From: Perilla frutescens
Taxonomy: Eukaryota; Streptophyta; Magnoliopsida; Lamiales; Lamiaceae
Assembly (NCBI GenBank): GCA_026008535.1
Contig: BRKX01000014.1
Span: forward strand, 6,385,001-6,449,000
Length of the DNA stretch: 64,000 bases
Direction: 5' to 3'
Under the pieces are notes generated by a model that saw nothing but the letters and a program-made list of their open reading frames with translations, was not told where the DNA came from and did no database searches. The translations under genes and the position numbers were made by a program. This document shows positions 22,691-35,556 of this stretch, one piece after another; the stretch's first letter is position 1, and the number at the start of each line of letters is the position of its first letter.

Positions 22691-24643
22691 AGCCAAATAA
22701 TTAACAAGGGGGCACTAAACTCCTCACCTAATAATAAGGGGCAATTTGATTTGAACATTTTCGTGTTATTATTATTAGTGCAAAGCACAGGCTCAAGTAA
22801 ATAGTAATACATGAACATAAGATATCGAATTGGGAGAATTATTTTCTAGCTTTTCTAAAGAAATGAAAACCGTGGAATTGGAAGTTCTAAAACAATTTAA
22901 ATTTTTTAAATAAACCAGCTTTATGCCACTTACCTCTTAATTGAATTATCCACGTTAAAAATGCATGTTTTTTGAAAAAAAAAAAAAACTTTATATTATA
23001 ATTTATATTGATATGAAAAGAATCTTCAAATAATAACATATATATATATATATATGAATGATTGAATGATTCAATCCGTTCAATTTGTTTAATAATTAAG
23101 AAACCTTTTATTTTATTATTTGAAAATCATATATTCTTCATTAATCCAGACTCCCGCGCGACTATTACCCGAAACTGTGTGTCTCGAAAAAAATGATTTT
23201 TTTTAAATGCTTAAAATCTAATTAAATAAAATTTCAGAATTTTGATATATAGTTCCGAATTTCGCCGAAGCCTGCACATGACAACCCTCACATGCATGAG
23301 TCACAAGTTGCAAATATATTTAAATTAAATATTTTTAATGTGAATAACAGTCGTTGACCAGAATGGAATTGGGCCTATTTTTCTTGACCTTTGTTGGCTA
23401 ATAATATAATATTCTAAGTGTGTGATGGATGTATCATGTATATATATTGAAATATCGAATTATTGAAATATTGAATCATTGAAAAGTACACTTTCGATAG
23501 TTGGCTATATATCCTTAATTTCATCGGTTTCAACAAACTGTTGAATCAAACTGCGCGTGCATTGTTTGATTTTTTGTTTCTCTCAAATCTTCAGCCACAT
23601 ATTATATTACTTCAACCTATATATTAATTAATATCTACACTCGGTCTTTATTTTCAGACATTTCATCTCACGTCCACACACACACATGCACATATTATAT
23701 ATATGTATGTATGTATATTAGGATTACATTATAGTTATAGATTATGACTTTATGAGCTAGCTAGGAATCCAAAATTGAACCAATAAAATTAAATGATAAT
23801 GGCGGGTTCGTCCAAATCAGATAGTAGATATTTTTTAAGTTGAAAGATCAGGGTTCGTTACTTAATTAATTCCCTCATCCAAATTCAGAAAAAGAATTAA
23901 AGGACAAAAAAGGGATGAAGACTAATTAATTTGACGGACAACAGATGTATATTATCTAAGTATGAATTTATAATACAATATAGAGGACATTAATGTAACA
24001 CAATTAATTTATGTCCAAAACAATTCATTCCATATTAATGTACATTATATTTTCTAATTACACTAACTACAAATGATAGAAAAGTCTCGATCACCTCGAT
24101 TAATTTTAAACTAATTAACAGTGTAAATAAATTTATTTACATAAAAAATAAAAATCAAGTGACAAAGTGCCTAAAAAACAGCTGCGTTGACTTTTCATTA
24201 AAATGTCTTGAAATATTAGTTACACTTAAATAAAAGACCTATTTATAATATCAACTTATACTTTTCCACATTTTTAGTACGTGGGATTGACTTTTGAGAA
24301 GCCTTTGACCACAAGTACAAATCACCCATCTACGTAGATGCATGAATACACTTTTACTTTCTCTATTCATAAAAACACAAAAGCAACGATGTACAAAATA
24401 ATATTTAGGAATTCGCGTTACTTTAATTATTGGTATTGCGTTGCATGAGTAACAATATTTTGGGGGTAAAATAAGCAATAAAAAACACATAATGAAACAG
24501 CATAACTAGTTAATAAACACAACACAAAAAACAATATAATACTGTACTGTACAATGCAATAAACATAACACAAAAAACAACATTGTTTTGCAAGATACAA
24601 AATAATACCCTGGGAATTGTTAACACCCATATATAAATGAGTT
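22691..24643. other. AT-rich intergenic DNA
   Basis: No gene is recognised. Contains short TA and CA microsatellites (for example 23038-23055 and 23675-23690). Small frames at 24251-24630 have no family features. Confidence 0.55.
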
Positions 24644-24989
24644 AATTGTTAAAAGATTCATCACTTTTGAACGAATTTGTAATTAAACACGACTTTTAAA
24701 GTGTTACAATAATAACTCAACTTTTTAATTTGTAGCAAATTCGACACCCCAAATTTTTTTCAATCATTGAAATGATGATATCGCAATATTTTTTCTATGT
24801 GTACACATCAATTCAATTTTGGAATGTCGAATATGAGTGACTTTTATTGTGCAATGACGTCAATTTTCTAATAATCAAAATTTTTTAAAGTGTCTACTTT
24901 GCTACAAATTAAAATGTCAGTTATTATTACAACATTTTAAAAATCATGTTTAAATTGCAAATTCATTCAAAGGTGGTGATTTTTTTAAC

Positions 24990-24993
<4 letters not shown>
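24644..24993. mobile_element. Foldback MITE with ~110-bp TIRs
   Basis: Left end AATTGTTAAAAGATTCATCA pairs with the right end through about 110 bp, including shared blocks TGTAGCAAA, AATAATAACT and GAATTTG. The whole 350-bp sequence could fold into one long hairpin. Diverged half copies occur near 55500-55605 and 58035-58125. Target duplication is masked by the adjoining TA repeat. Confidence 0.8.

Positions 24994-25065
<72 letters not shown>
24993..25065 (+). repeat. (TA)n(GA)n compound microsatellite
   Basis: About 18 TA units pass directly into about 18 GA units. Confidence 0.97.
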
Positions 25066-25068
<3 letters not shown>

Positions 25069-25319
25069 CTGTTACATGATTTATTTAATTTGGTTTGAAT
25101 TGTCTTCTACGAATTAAACAAGAACTTTTCAAAGAAGTAATAATTTACTTACCAGAAATATGATACTGTTAATAGTATATATATATGTCTGATTTGGTAA
25201 ATGATGTTGAAATATATTTGTAGAAATTTCTTCAACAAATAGTAAGTCTGTCCTGTTGACTGTTGTGGAATAAAAATTAGAAGTTTCTTGATACTTTTTT
25301 TAGTTGAAGTTTCTGAGTA

Positions 25320-25693
25320 GAGATCCTCTAGTCCCACTTGTGTGTGCCAACTGTGTGCCACCATTAAAATTATATATTATTAATAATATTTTTTATAAAA
25401 ATAAAATTTGTTGTATCATAAATAATCATAATTAATATTTATTGTAAAAAAATTACAATTTTTTAAAAATATATACCCTAAGTTTGGAATAATCAACCCC
25501 AAAAATCAATTATATTAACTAAAAAATGAAAATTAAATATTTAAAAATAATTATAAACCCTAATTGGGTGGAATAAACCCTAAATAATAATGTAAAATTA
25601 TACTAAATCAAAAGAAATTAAAATTGAAGAAAAAGTAATAATTTTGAGGTGTGGCACACGGTTGGCACACACAAGTTGGGATTAGAGGATCTC
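25320..25693. mobile_element. MITE with ~43-bp TIRs
   Basis: Left end GAGATCCTCTAGTCCCACTT and right end (reversed) GAGATCCTCTAATCCCAACT continue inverted through the TGTGTGCCAAC and GTGTGCCAC blocks. The AT-rich core contains ATAAACCCTAAATAAT. A diverged direct repeat of about 27 bp (GAAGTTT..TTGATACTT) lies on both outer flanks, so the exact target duplication is unclear. The long TIRs would fit a MULE-derived MITE. Confidence 0.8.
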
Positions 25694-26144
25694 AAGTGGA
25701 AGTTTATTTGATACTTAGTTCCACTAGATTTTTTTAACAGTTTTAACTAGAAATTAATGCAAATAAACTAAGTATTCAATATAATAAACCTACTCTATAG
25801 TACCTATTTAATATGTATATATATATATATATTTGTCACCTGTGTATATAAATTTTTTTGTATATAGGCTTATCCAAAAAATATATATATAAATGTATTG
25901 ACCGTTGTACGAAAAATTAATCATACAATCATTTAATTATAGAGCTCGAAAATTCAGCTTAATTGGCGCCCATCCTAAATATTTTCTTATATGTGCTGGA
26001 AAAATATAACAATTACGAATTAGCATGATAAAATATATGGATAATAAATTTAAGTTGGGCGAATCTAAACGAGTGACGATGAAAGGGTTAATCACTTATT
26101 CGTGAGTCAACCAAGCCTATCCGAAAAATATTGGTGCGTGCGTG
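25694..26144. other. Intergenic spacer between MITEs
   Basis: AT-rich with a TA microsatellite near 25817-25832; nothing coding is seen. Confidence 0.55.
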
Positions 26145-26804
26145 CAGTGGCGGAGCCAGGAATTATGTTCAGAAGGGCTCAAATAATAATATACGGACAT
26201 AAAATTAGAAATTAATAATATTTTTATTAAAGTCATGATACTATATTAATTATATTCTAACATAAAATGATTCACACAATTAAAATCAAGTATGATTGAC
26301 AAATACAATTAAAAAAGAAGCAATTCATATTAGTAAAAAAAATCAACATAAAACATAAATTGTAAAAGTGGATGTAAATAATTTCACCTTAAAAGAATAA
26401 AAAGAATGATTTTTTTTAATATGAGAGCTACTACTATAAACCATAAATTCAACAATGGAGCAATGTAAACACACTATATTTAAGGGTGGAGGTATATAGT
26501 TATAAAGGGAAAAACTCAACAAATAATGGTAATAGATTTAAATTTGATAAAAAAGAAAAAGAAAAAATAATTGAAGAAATTTGACAAAATAAAAATAAAA
26601 ATAAAAAGAAGATGAAGAATGATAAAAGATAAATGTGGATCTGCCCATCTCTACTACTCCGTGCACGGAATTGAAAGAAAGAAAACATATATTTTTTTTA
26701 TTTTTTTCAATATTAAAAGAGAAAATTACTATAATACTCCTACTATTTTTTAAAATTTCAAGGGGTCCAATGACCCCCCCGGGCCTAGTGTGGCTCCGCC
26801 ACTG
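26145..26804. mobile_element. hAT-like non-autonomous element
   Basis: Perfect 14-bp terminal inverted repeats CAGTGGCGGAGCCA bracket 660 bp. The flanking octamers are CGTGCGTG and CGCGCGCG, which differ only by two C/T changes and fit a decayed 8-bp hAT duplication. No transposase frame. These ends are a frequent plant repeat signature; the class call is inference. Confidence 0.75.
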
Positions 26805-27164
26805 CGCGCGCGTGTGTGTGGAAACATTGAACTGTATTTTAGGGGGATTGGAATTTGGAAGTTAAACTTTAATTAGGTCTCATTAGAAGATATAGCGCGA
26901 ATCAAATATCTCCAAAAGAACAAAAAATATATTATAACTTAAAAAAAGGGTTATTTCAATGATATATTACTTTACAATATTGTAAATCACAACACAAATT
27001 ATCCAATATATGGGAATGACCATATATATTTCACCACTTTCATTCTTAGCATACATTGTTAAAAAACTTTGTATTAACGACTCACTTATTGTCCTACAAC
27101 ACTAGGTGCTTGTAGAGGGTACATAATCGATTTTGATATGATTAACATTTTTTTGTTTATGATA

Positions 27165-27197
<33 letters not shown>

Positions 27198-27211
27198 AAC
27201 AGTATACATAC

Positions 27212-27254
<43 letters not shown>

Positions 27255-27457
27255 TAGGCCACGCAGTTATTATCTATTAATTATTGATGCATCACCCCTT
27301 ATCAATGGAATGATATAATTAATTTGAGACCGAAGGTCTTGAATTGATTAAATCTTAATATCCCATCAATGTCATTAAATGTGAGTTTATCACACCAAGA
27401 TTTTCAAATGTGATTTATCTTTTCTGTGTGGTTCACAGATTATTGGATATGAGCGAG
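26805..27457. other. AT-rich spacer with microsatellites
   Basis: Contains ATT trinucleotide (about 27165-27195) and TA (about 27220-27251) repeats and no gene. Confidence 0.6.
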
Positions 27458-28813
27458 CACTACAAGAAAACATTAATATAGCGACGAAAATGACGACGAA
27501 ATGTATTCGGTCAACACGGCCAACAGAATGTATTCGGTCAACACGGGCAACGGAATTAGTGACGGAACGGCGACGGATTAAATTAATGACGGAAATGGCG
27601 ACATAACATTCGTCATTGACTTAACGACGGAATAATCCGTTGTTACACGTCATAATTTAAGTTTAGAAATTTTTTTTAATTTAACAACAGAAATAGTGAC
27701 GGATTTTTCCGTCGATAAGTTATTAATTATTTTTTTAAATTTTTTTTTATTTTATCGATAGGATTAGCTACGGAATATTTCTATAGCTAAAATTTAATTT
27801 GATTTATTTATTTTTTTTTTTTTATTATTCAATTACTACTAATTATTAGGAATTTGAAATTAATCTTTTTAACAATTTAATTTATTTTATTCTTTCTATT
27901 TTTTTAAAATTTTATATTATTTTAAAATTATTTTTTTAATTTTTTAACTTTTATTTTTTTTATTTTTCAATTACAACTAATTATGAATTTGAAATTAATA
28001 TTTTAAATATTTTATCTTATATTTTTCATTTTTTTTATTTTTTTTAATATTTTATATTATTTTTTTTAAAAAAAATTATTTTAATATTTTATAATATTAT
28101 ATTATTTTAAAATATAATTATATTAAGTTATTTATTTAATACTTTTAATTTTATTTTTGTATATGTTATGAATACATAATATTTGACAAAATTAATTAAA
28201 ATAATCTAATATTAAATAGTGATTAATTAAAAAAAATAATAGATAGAAAATAATATTTATATTCGTTTAATTATTATTATTTTTATATATGGAAAATAGA
28301 TAGCAAAATAACATTATTTTTTTTTCAATTAATAATAAATTATGAATTTTAAATTAATCCTTTCAATATATTACTTTTTTATTTATTTAACATATTCGAT
28401 TTTTTTTATTTTCAATTACTAATTAATTAAGAATTTAAAATTTATTTTTTTAATATTTTATTTATTTTACATTTTCTGATTTATTTTATTTTATTTTATT
28501 TTTATTTTTTTTATAATATTTCATATTATTTTTAATATTTTTTATTTTTCCTTATTTTTAAATTACTAATTAAATAATTTTTTGTTTAAATAATTTTTTT
28601 CACTTTATTTTTATTTTTATAAATATTATTAATCATAAATATATAATATTTGAGAATATTAATTAAAACAATCTAGTATTAAATAAATGATGTAATATAA
28701 TTATATTTTATAATAAACATATAATATTAAAAATTATAATAGATATTTAAAGAAATAAAGAATATTATAATTATTTAATTTAGAAATTAAAATTCAATCA
28801 AAATAGATTTTGA

Positions 28814-28855
<42 letters not shown>

Positions 28856-29251
28856 TATTCCTAAATTATAACATAAACACTCACTAGTCCACATGGTTTA
28901 AGGGGCATTTTTGCTATCCCAGAGGTATGGGTTTGAATCCAGCCTATGTGAGATTTTGCTGAACCCTAGGCCACAGTCTTGGCTTGGTGACGCGGTCCAG
29001 ACGCGTAGGCGTCCGTTTTTTTTTAACGACGGGAAAAATTTCGTCACTAATTTTTTATTTTTTTTATTTTCTCACGCGATAGAATTTTTCGTCGCCATAT
29101 CCATCGTTAATTTTCGCAATGGAATTTTTCCGTTACTTTCTTTTTTAGTGACTAGAATTGGGAGACGGACGTTTTACGTCACCATTCTGTCGTCCGTTAA
29201 GTTGGCGACGGAAATCAGGTCCCGTCGCCAATTTGCTATTTTCTTGTAGTG
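27458..29251. mobile_element. Non-autonomous CACTA (En/Spm) element 2
   Basis: Starts CACTACAAGAAAACATT and ends with the complement of CACTACAAGAAAATAGC, with GAG duplicated on both flanks (27455-27457 and 29252-29254). Subterminal ACGACGGAA words and an AT-rich core match element 1 read backwards. For example, the AATTTAGAAATTAAAATTCA block near 28780 is the complement of 21470-21490. It also has a GT/TA microsatellite at 28815-28855. 1.79 kb, no transposase. Confidence 0.93.
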
Positions 29252-30854
29252 GAGGTTTACCTAACTGTACGTATCATCGGATCAACGTTTGCGGATCGAT
29301 TAGTCTTATCATAAAAAAAACCTAAGACGTGTATGATATTTTTCAATGAAAATAATACTAAATTGGAAAGTGAAGCATCAGTGGATAGTTGATCGTTTAC
29401 ATTATCTAACGTATCAACCAATAAGTAGAAATTAAAGTTACCAAAAAAAAGAAAAAGAATAAGAGCCATCTAGAAAAATGCTTGTGGTCAATCGCTAGCA
29501 TGTAAATAAATCTGTAAACCTCTCATTTATAAGGGTGGGAGATCTAAATATAAATCTCAATCTCCGATCCCCGACTTAAAGAAAAAGAAAAAAAAAAAAA
29601 AAGAGCCACGATATGGTTTTTATGGACTATTATTTTTTTACTTCAAAATTTTGAGATATTTTTTAATTTTCGTGTTGATTTTTTCACTTAGACACCAATT
29701 ATTGACATTTTCCCATTATCCAACCACCAAATTAAAGAGTTTACTTAGAGATTTTCAGTGGTTATACAGACTGCTTCCTTTATACTTTTCAAACTATAAA
29801 TCTATTAAATCCATTAAATTATCAAGATTTAATAAATAAAAAAATCCTAAACAACCAGAACTCCAACTAAAACAGTCCAACTAGATCGGTTTAATATATA
29901 AGTGAGATTTGGTTCATCAAACACTGCTACACAGGAAAATAAAAAATGCTTGTGTACATACCATTTTAACTATTCATTTATCTCTTAATTTCTGATAGTA
30001 TAGTCGTTGTAGCAGATGAAATTATTGCTAAGCTGAAAGGTCACGATTTTAAATTTTATAAATAAATTTAAGTCGAGCCCCTCGCACGAAATGCACTCAT
30101 ACCAAGATTATTTCCATCACACATACAATTGCAATTAGCAATGTTAACCGGAAACAACCCATTATGTTTCGAGTCATCCCTATCTGAGCCAATTCGGGCT
30201 ATATATATATATTGGCCATAAATTATTGATCTGAACCATAATCCATCAATTTTGGGCTAACCGGTCAGGTCAGTAAATTTACGTAAAAGAATTATTAATA
30301 TGTATATATTTGCTAATTGATGTCGGCCTAAAATTCTAATTTAACAATTTCACACTAAATATAATACTCCAATTAATTTAATATATTATTTAAATTTCAA
30401 CAATTATATTTTTATTGTTCTTAAATTTAACTACATTAAGTATGAAAATTTAATATTTAACCAAAATATAAATATAAACAATTGAAATTTGGGTTATTCA
30501 AACTAGATTTATTATTGGATTATAATTTTTGAACACTAACCCCCTTCTAACCCATCCGTTTGTGGTTGAATTCACATCTCTAATTGTAAGTATGAAAAAT
30601 TTCTCAAACAAAACATAAAATAAAATCTTAATCCCCCCATTCCCAACTCAACCAAAAAAAAATAAAAATATCTATTTGTTGTTTGACCATTCAAATCATA
30701 AATCTGGATCGCATATAACACCCCCCCTTCCTCGCAACTCCGGTTATAGACGACTATTTGACCCATTTCGCCGTTATTTTCATTATTTTTGTCTCGACAC
30801 ACTTTTGGACTAAAATAATTTCAATAATGGCCCACTAATCTCCTAAATCAAACA
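29252..30854. other. Intergenic DNA upstream of MYB
   Basis: No gene is recognised and short frames lack motifs. The sequence is AT-rich with occasional degraded repeat fragments (for example around 29520-29580). Confidence 0.55.
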
Positions 30855-30855
30855 T

Positions 30856-30869
30856 GTATATATATATAG
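30856..30869 (+). promoter_or_regulatory. TATA box of the MYB gene
   Basis: TGTATATATATATAGCC lies about 150 bp upstream of the start codon and before a C/A-rich leader, a plausible core promoter position. Confidence 0.5.
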
Positions 30870-31017
30870 CCATTTCATTGGGTGATTCCATTAGCTCTCC
30901 ACCTCCATTCATCAAGAACTCACAGCTAGCAAAGTGAATTGAAAACTCAGCTCAAAAACAAAAAAGAAAGTATATATCTCTTATATTATTTAATTAATTT
31001 CTTGATTAATCTCATCA

Positions 31018-32152
31018 ATGGTGAGAGCTCCATGCTGCGAGAAAGCGGGCCTGAAGAAGGGCCCGTGGACTACTGAAGAAGATCGGATTCTCATCAACTT
31101 CATCAACCAAAATGGCCACGACAATTGGCGGGCTCTTCCAAAACGGGCCGGTACTAATCAATCTCTTCTCCTTTTTCCTTTTTCTGTTAAGAAATTTGAA
31201 TCCTTCTACAAATGCTAAGTAGCGATGTAGAATGATTCAAACTCGTGACATCAGTTTTAATGGACGATGTCAAGTACCAACTCTTCTATTCAGATTTCAC
31301 AACAACGTCGTTTATTTATAGGCCGGGCTTCTTGAATATTGTTTTCAGGCTTGCTGAGGTGTGGAAAGAGCTGCCGTCTCCGGTGGGTGAACTACTTACG
31401 GCCCGATATCAAGAGAGGGAATTTCACTTGGGAAGAGGAGGAAGCAATCATAAAATTGCATGCAGAATTGGGCAATAAGTATGTTAATCTCCTTTTTTTT
31501 TATAATTTAAGTATTAATCACATAATCATAATTAAAATCGGAACTGAGAAAATGGTCCGATACACCACTAGCACGTAGCTTACTAGGTATGGGGGACTGA
31601 ATACGAATCACAATCCCTCATCCTGACTCAAAAAATGAAATGGTTCGGTATTAAAATATTATATTAATTAAAATGATACTCGTCTCTAACATCTTATCGT
31701 AATCTTGATTATGCAGATGGTCCGTTATTGCGGCAAGATTGCCTGGCCGGACAGACAACGAAATCAAAAACGTTTGGCACACCCACTTGAAGAAAAGGGT
31801 CGCCGGAAAATCGGAAAAGGGAACCGTAAAAGTTGAATATTCGTCTGAGTCTGATCGGAATGTGGAGAAGTATTCGGAGCTCAGTTCACCAGGGAATTCA
31901 CTCAGCGAAGTCTCATCGGTCGCCGGCGCCGGCGGAGATAATGACTTCGTGGTGGCGGATTTATTAGACCAGTGGACGGAGATGGGAGAGAGTTTCTGGT
32001 CGGAGGTTTTTCCGGCGGAGGAGTGGAGTGGCGGTTGTGATTCTCAGCTTCAATTTGAAAACTCGTTTCCGGCGGAATTAGATGGGGAAGATGGAAACGA
32101 TTTTTGGCGGGACGTGTTTAATAGGGCTGAGGAGTTTACAAAATATATTTGA
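31018..32152 (+). CDS. R2R3-MYB transcription factor, MYB13/14/15-like
   Basis: Exons 31018-31150, 31349-31478 and 31717-32152 use GTACTA and GTATGT donors and TTTTCAG and TATGCAG acceptors. These are the two classical R2R3-MYB intron positions, giving 232 aa. R2 starts KKGPWTTEEDRILINFI and R3 contains GNFTWEEEEAIIKLHAELG and the NEIKNVWHTHLKKR end. The N-terminus MVRAPCCEKAGLKKGPW and the WHTHLKKR ending resemble subgroup 2 (stress, lignin or stilbene regulators). The bHLH-interaction signature in R3 is not conserved. The acidic C-terminus repeats an aromatic motif, FWSEVF (181-186) and FWRDVF (217-222), a likely activation segment by inference. Nuclear DNA-binding protein; targets unknown. 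Confidence 0.93.
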
Positions 32153-33404
32153 ATTTTGATTATTTTATATAAATATAATCAATAATCAATGGCAGATTTT
32201 AATTAGCCTAGGACAACCAGAAAATTGTAGGTATTAGAATCCAAATGGGTTGTTTTATTTTATTTGATCGTGTAATTGATTGAATTATTTATTTATTCTT
32301 TTACGACAAGAAATCTAGTGTGTATTGGTTTTTTTTAATGATTTGTGAATGGAGAATTTCACTTTAATTTTATATATTTTGAATGAGTTTTTTGCTTAAC
32401 TGATTAAATTCATATATGCGAAATCCTTGAATTAAATAATGGCTTGGATATGAGGATTAGTTAAGTTGCATTTGAATTGAAGAATATGAACTATATATAT
32501 ATATATATATATATATAAGGCTTACTAAGTAAAAATATTTCAATTATTTTGTTATTTTTTCAAAAATTGACCATCCTTTTTTGACATTGTCAAGTTGATC
32601 ATAATTTACGAAATAGTAAAATTTTAGCCAATTTAAAATGTTAGTCAAAATCAGATGATGAATTTTATCTCATTTCAGTAAAAAAAAAATCCTAAAGAAA
32701 GAAGAGTTCATTTTTAATTCTCAATATTGTGAGCTCTTATCCATTTAGAGATTGTTTACTTGGATAAATTAATAAAAAAATATCAAACTATATCCAATGT
32801 GTGTCCCATCATCCCATTTTTACTAACATTTCAAATAGGCTAAAATAGGAACTCTTTTAACTATGGCTAACTTGGTGACATTAAAAGGATTTGACCAAAA
32901 AATAAAAATAAAAATAAAATCTCAAAGGATTGGCATTTTTTTAGCTATTAGCAATAGAGACAAAATGTTTGGAGAATTTAAAAGAATGTCAAAGAAAATC
33001 ATGTTATGAAAATCCAGACTAACTAATAAGTTAATTATTTTGCATTTAAAACTCGCACTAAACCCTTCGATCCAATTTGCAACCTGGAGTACGTATTTTT
33101 CTTTGTTTTTACATCATTAATAGTAAAATCAATCTTGAACTAGTCAAATCTCAATTAGCATTATTGGATACTGACTTTATCTTATGTTATATATATCATA
33201 ATAAATGGTAATGCAATATTATATTTAACTTTATGTCACATATCAAATTTTAAATAAAATAAGATAAATAATCAATAAAATAAAATGGATGATTTATATA
33301 GGAGTCTGATATCATCATCAGTACTGGGTTTCAATCAATCGAATAATATAATCAATCGCGCCTCAACAGACTCAATCAAGCAAACTAAAACACCCCCTTA
33401 AAAT
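32153..33404. other. MYB 3' UTR and AT-rich intergenic DNA
   Basis: The 3' UTR probably covers the first 150-250 bp. A TA microsatellite lies at about 32494-32517. No further gene seen. Confidence 0.55.
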
Positions 33405-33716
33405 ACTTGCATCAATTTTGTTTTTTCATAATATTTTAAAAATGCAGCTCAATAACATAAAGTTAATAACTTTTGCATTTATAATATTTTTCATATTCCG
33501 AACCAATTGAAATCATGTTATTTCACATGATTGAAACCAATAAAAACATTGATGTTTTCGATCAAATGAAATCGTGCAATTACAACATGATTCAGGTCGG
33601 ATTAAAGTGGTTGAAAATGTGAAAAATGTTATAGTTGCAAACATTATTAAATTTATGTAATTTGAAATACATTTTTAAAATCGGATGAAAAACCAAAATT
33701 AGTGCAAAATATAATT
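33405..33716. mobile_element. Foldback MITE with ~150-bp TIRs
   Basis: The left half, reading CTTGCATCAATTTTGTTTTT, pairs with the complement of the right end (AAAACCAAAATTAGTGCAAA). Further shared blocks are ATTTTAAAAATG, ACATAAA.TTAATAA and TATTTTTCA. Almost the whole 310 bp is palindromic at low stringency. No gene content. Confidence 0.7.
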
Positions 33717-34257
33717 GTGTATTTTAAAATCATTATCCTTATTTTAATGTACAGACCAAGTCTAATGAAATGTACAATGTATATATTATATTGTTTGAAA
33801 AGGTCACTTTGATTCATTATATATGAAAGAGCTCACAATTTATTACATATAAAATTGAATCCACTTTGTAGTCATTAGTCATTACATATAAATTATAATG
33901 CCCGATAAAAAAGAGGTCAATGGAGGGGGAAAATGAATTTCTAAATATGAATTTGGAGAGGGATTAATCAGAGAAGAACGAGTCTCGTCCAAGACACCAA
34001 AGTTACATCGGAGATCTTTATATAAAAGAGAGATGTATGGGGTTCAAGGCTCACCATTTCTTAATTCAAGAAGAGTAAATAAATAAAATTTGAGAATAAT
34101 GATATGATGGATTTTTTAAAAAAAATTAGCGAATAATTATTTTATGAACTGATTCTACAAAGAACATACAAACATGTTTCTCCTTTCTTCTGAAAAAATA
34201 TATTATATGCTTCAAAATACTTAAAATGATACGAGCTTACTATGGTTTCTTTATCAT

Positions 34258-34500
34258 TATTTTTTAATAACTATTTTTTAATATTTAATTTTCAAAAAAA
34301 AATAATATGGTTGATTATTTGAAAAATATGTTTTGTAATTTTTAAATTTCAATCTTTTGTTGATAGATGTAACTAAGTTGATAATGTTATAATTAACTTT
34401 AATTTTTATAATATCTATTAGTAAACTAGTAAATTTGATCGTGGAATACGGATTGGAAGACCAAATTTGGAATAGAAAATCTCATCCCAAATGATGAGTT
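34258..34500. repeat. Truncated copy of the 61.3-kb MITE family
   Basis: Aligns with 61440-61681 through phrases such as ATCTTTTGTTGATAGATG and ATCGTGGAATACGG. The matching left TIR is absent, so only the right part of the element remains. Confidence 0.75.
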
Positions 34501-35556
34501 ATTTTGATATAATTATGTAACTTTGTTATCCAATCACCTCATTTTCACATATACACGCAAACCGAGACGAATTCAAATCGACTAAACGAGAACATGTTTT
34601 AAACGAAAACGTAACGAAATCTTCTTTACATAAAATTTCAATTGTTAATTAGATTCCTTCAAATTTTAACAAATTATTTTGGATTAAAATATTATCTGCC
34701 CATCCATGAATGACGATTATGGAATTCTAAGCAAACGAACTTTATGAAATTTAGAGACTATTTCTTAAAATGGTTGATTGTCAAAAATAATGATTACATC
34801 TTCAAAAACTTAATTAAAAACTAAATACGATTAATACTCATTTTTAATTAGAATGCAATCCAATAAAACTTTCAACGATGTGAAATTGAACTCGAGTCGC
34901 AATCTTACTTGTCTCTTAGAGCCCGTCACGGCCCAAATCCATTTCCGTATAAGGATGATGGAATGATCAAATTCCACACTCACGTCACTAAAAATTTCAA
35001 ATTAAAAAGAGAAGTCTCTTGTACATTAAGGTGTACATAAACTTTATGGCCATATGAGCGTGTGTAGTACATGCGCTAAACGCACACTCGATACGTGATA
35101 CTTTTCTTTGAATCAGATCGGGTCTAGGGCAATATCCTCATGTTTGGTACATATAAGACTCATCTATATCCGATGTACATCGTGAGAATTTGTCAATTTA
35201 TAAAAATTGATGTTTTCATTGTCTACATTTAAAAGTTTGTTGAATGCACAATTTTATGAAAATATGGATGATTAATTTAGAAAATAATCATTCTTAAAAT
35301 TAGTCGGTTGTCTAAAACTAGGATCTTGGTGGCCGATTTAGTTGTCAGACAACTATGGCATTGCAGATAGGCAGCTCAACGGACTTTTTAGATTAAAAAA
35401 AAAAGCCATTATAAGTGATTTTGTGTTTCCTTATTGAATTTAGTTTGATTTTCCACAAGTTTGTTTGTTTGTATTTTTTATTTCTTTACACAAAGATTTT
35501 CCGACTAATAATATATGAAAGACAAAAAAAAAAAACTAATATATTTTATAGTTAAA
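34501..35556. other. AT-rich intergenic DNA
   Basis: No gene or intact element is recognised. Confidence 0.55.

Noticed and set aside
24251..24630. Two overlapping short minus-strand frames
   Set aside because: Hydrophobic and Cys-rich by AT composition only; no family resemblance.
33950..34080. Promoter-like segment with TATATAAAAG
   Set aside because: No coding sequence or hairpin follows; could be a decayed promoter, but unsupported.
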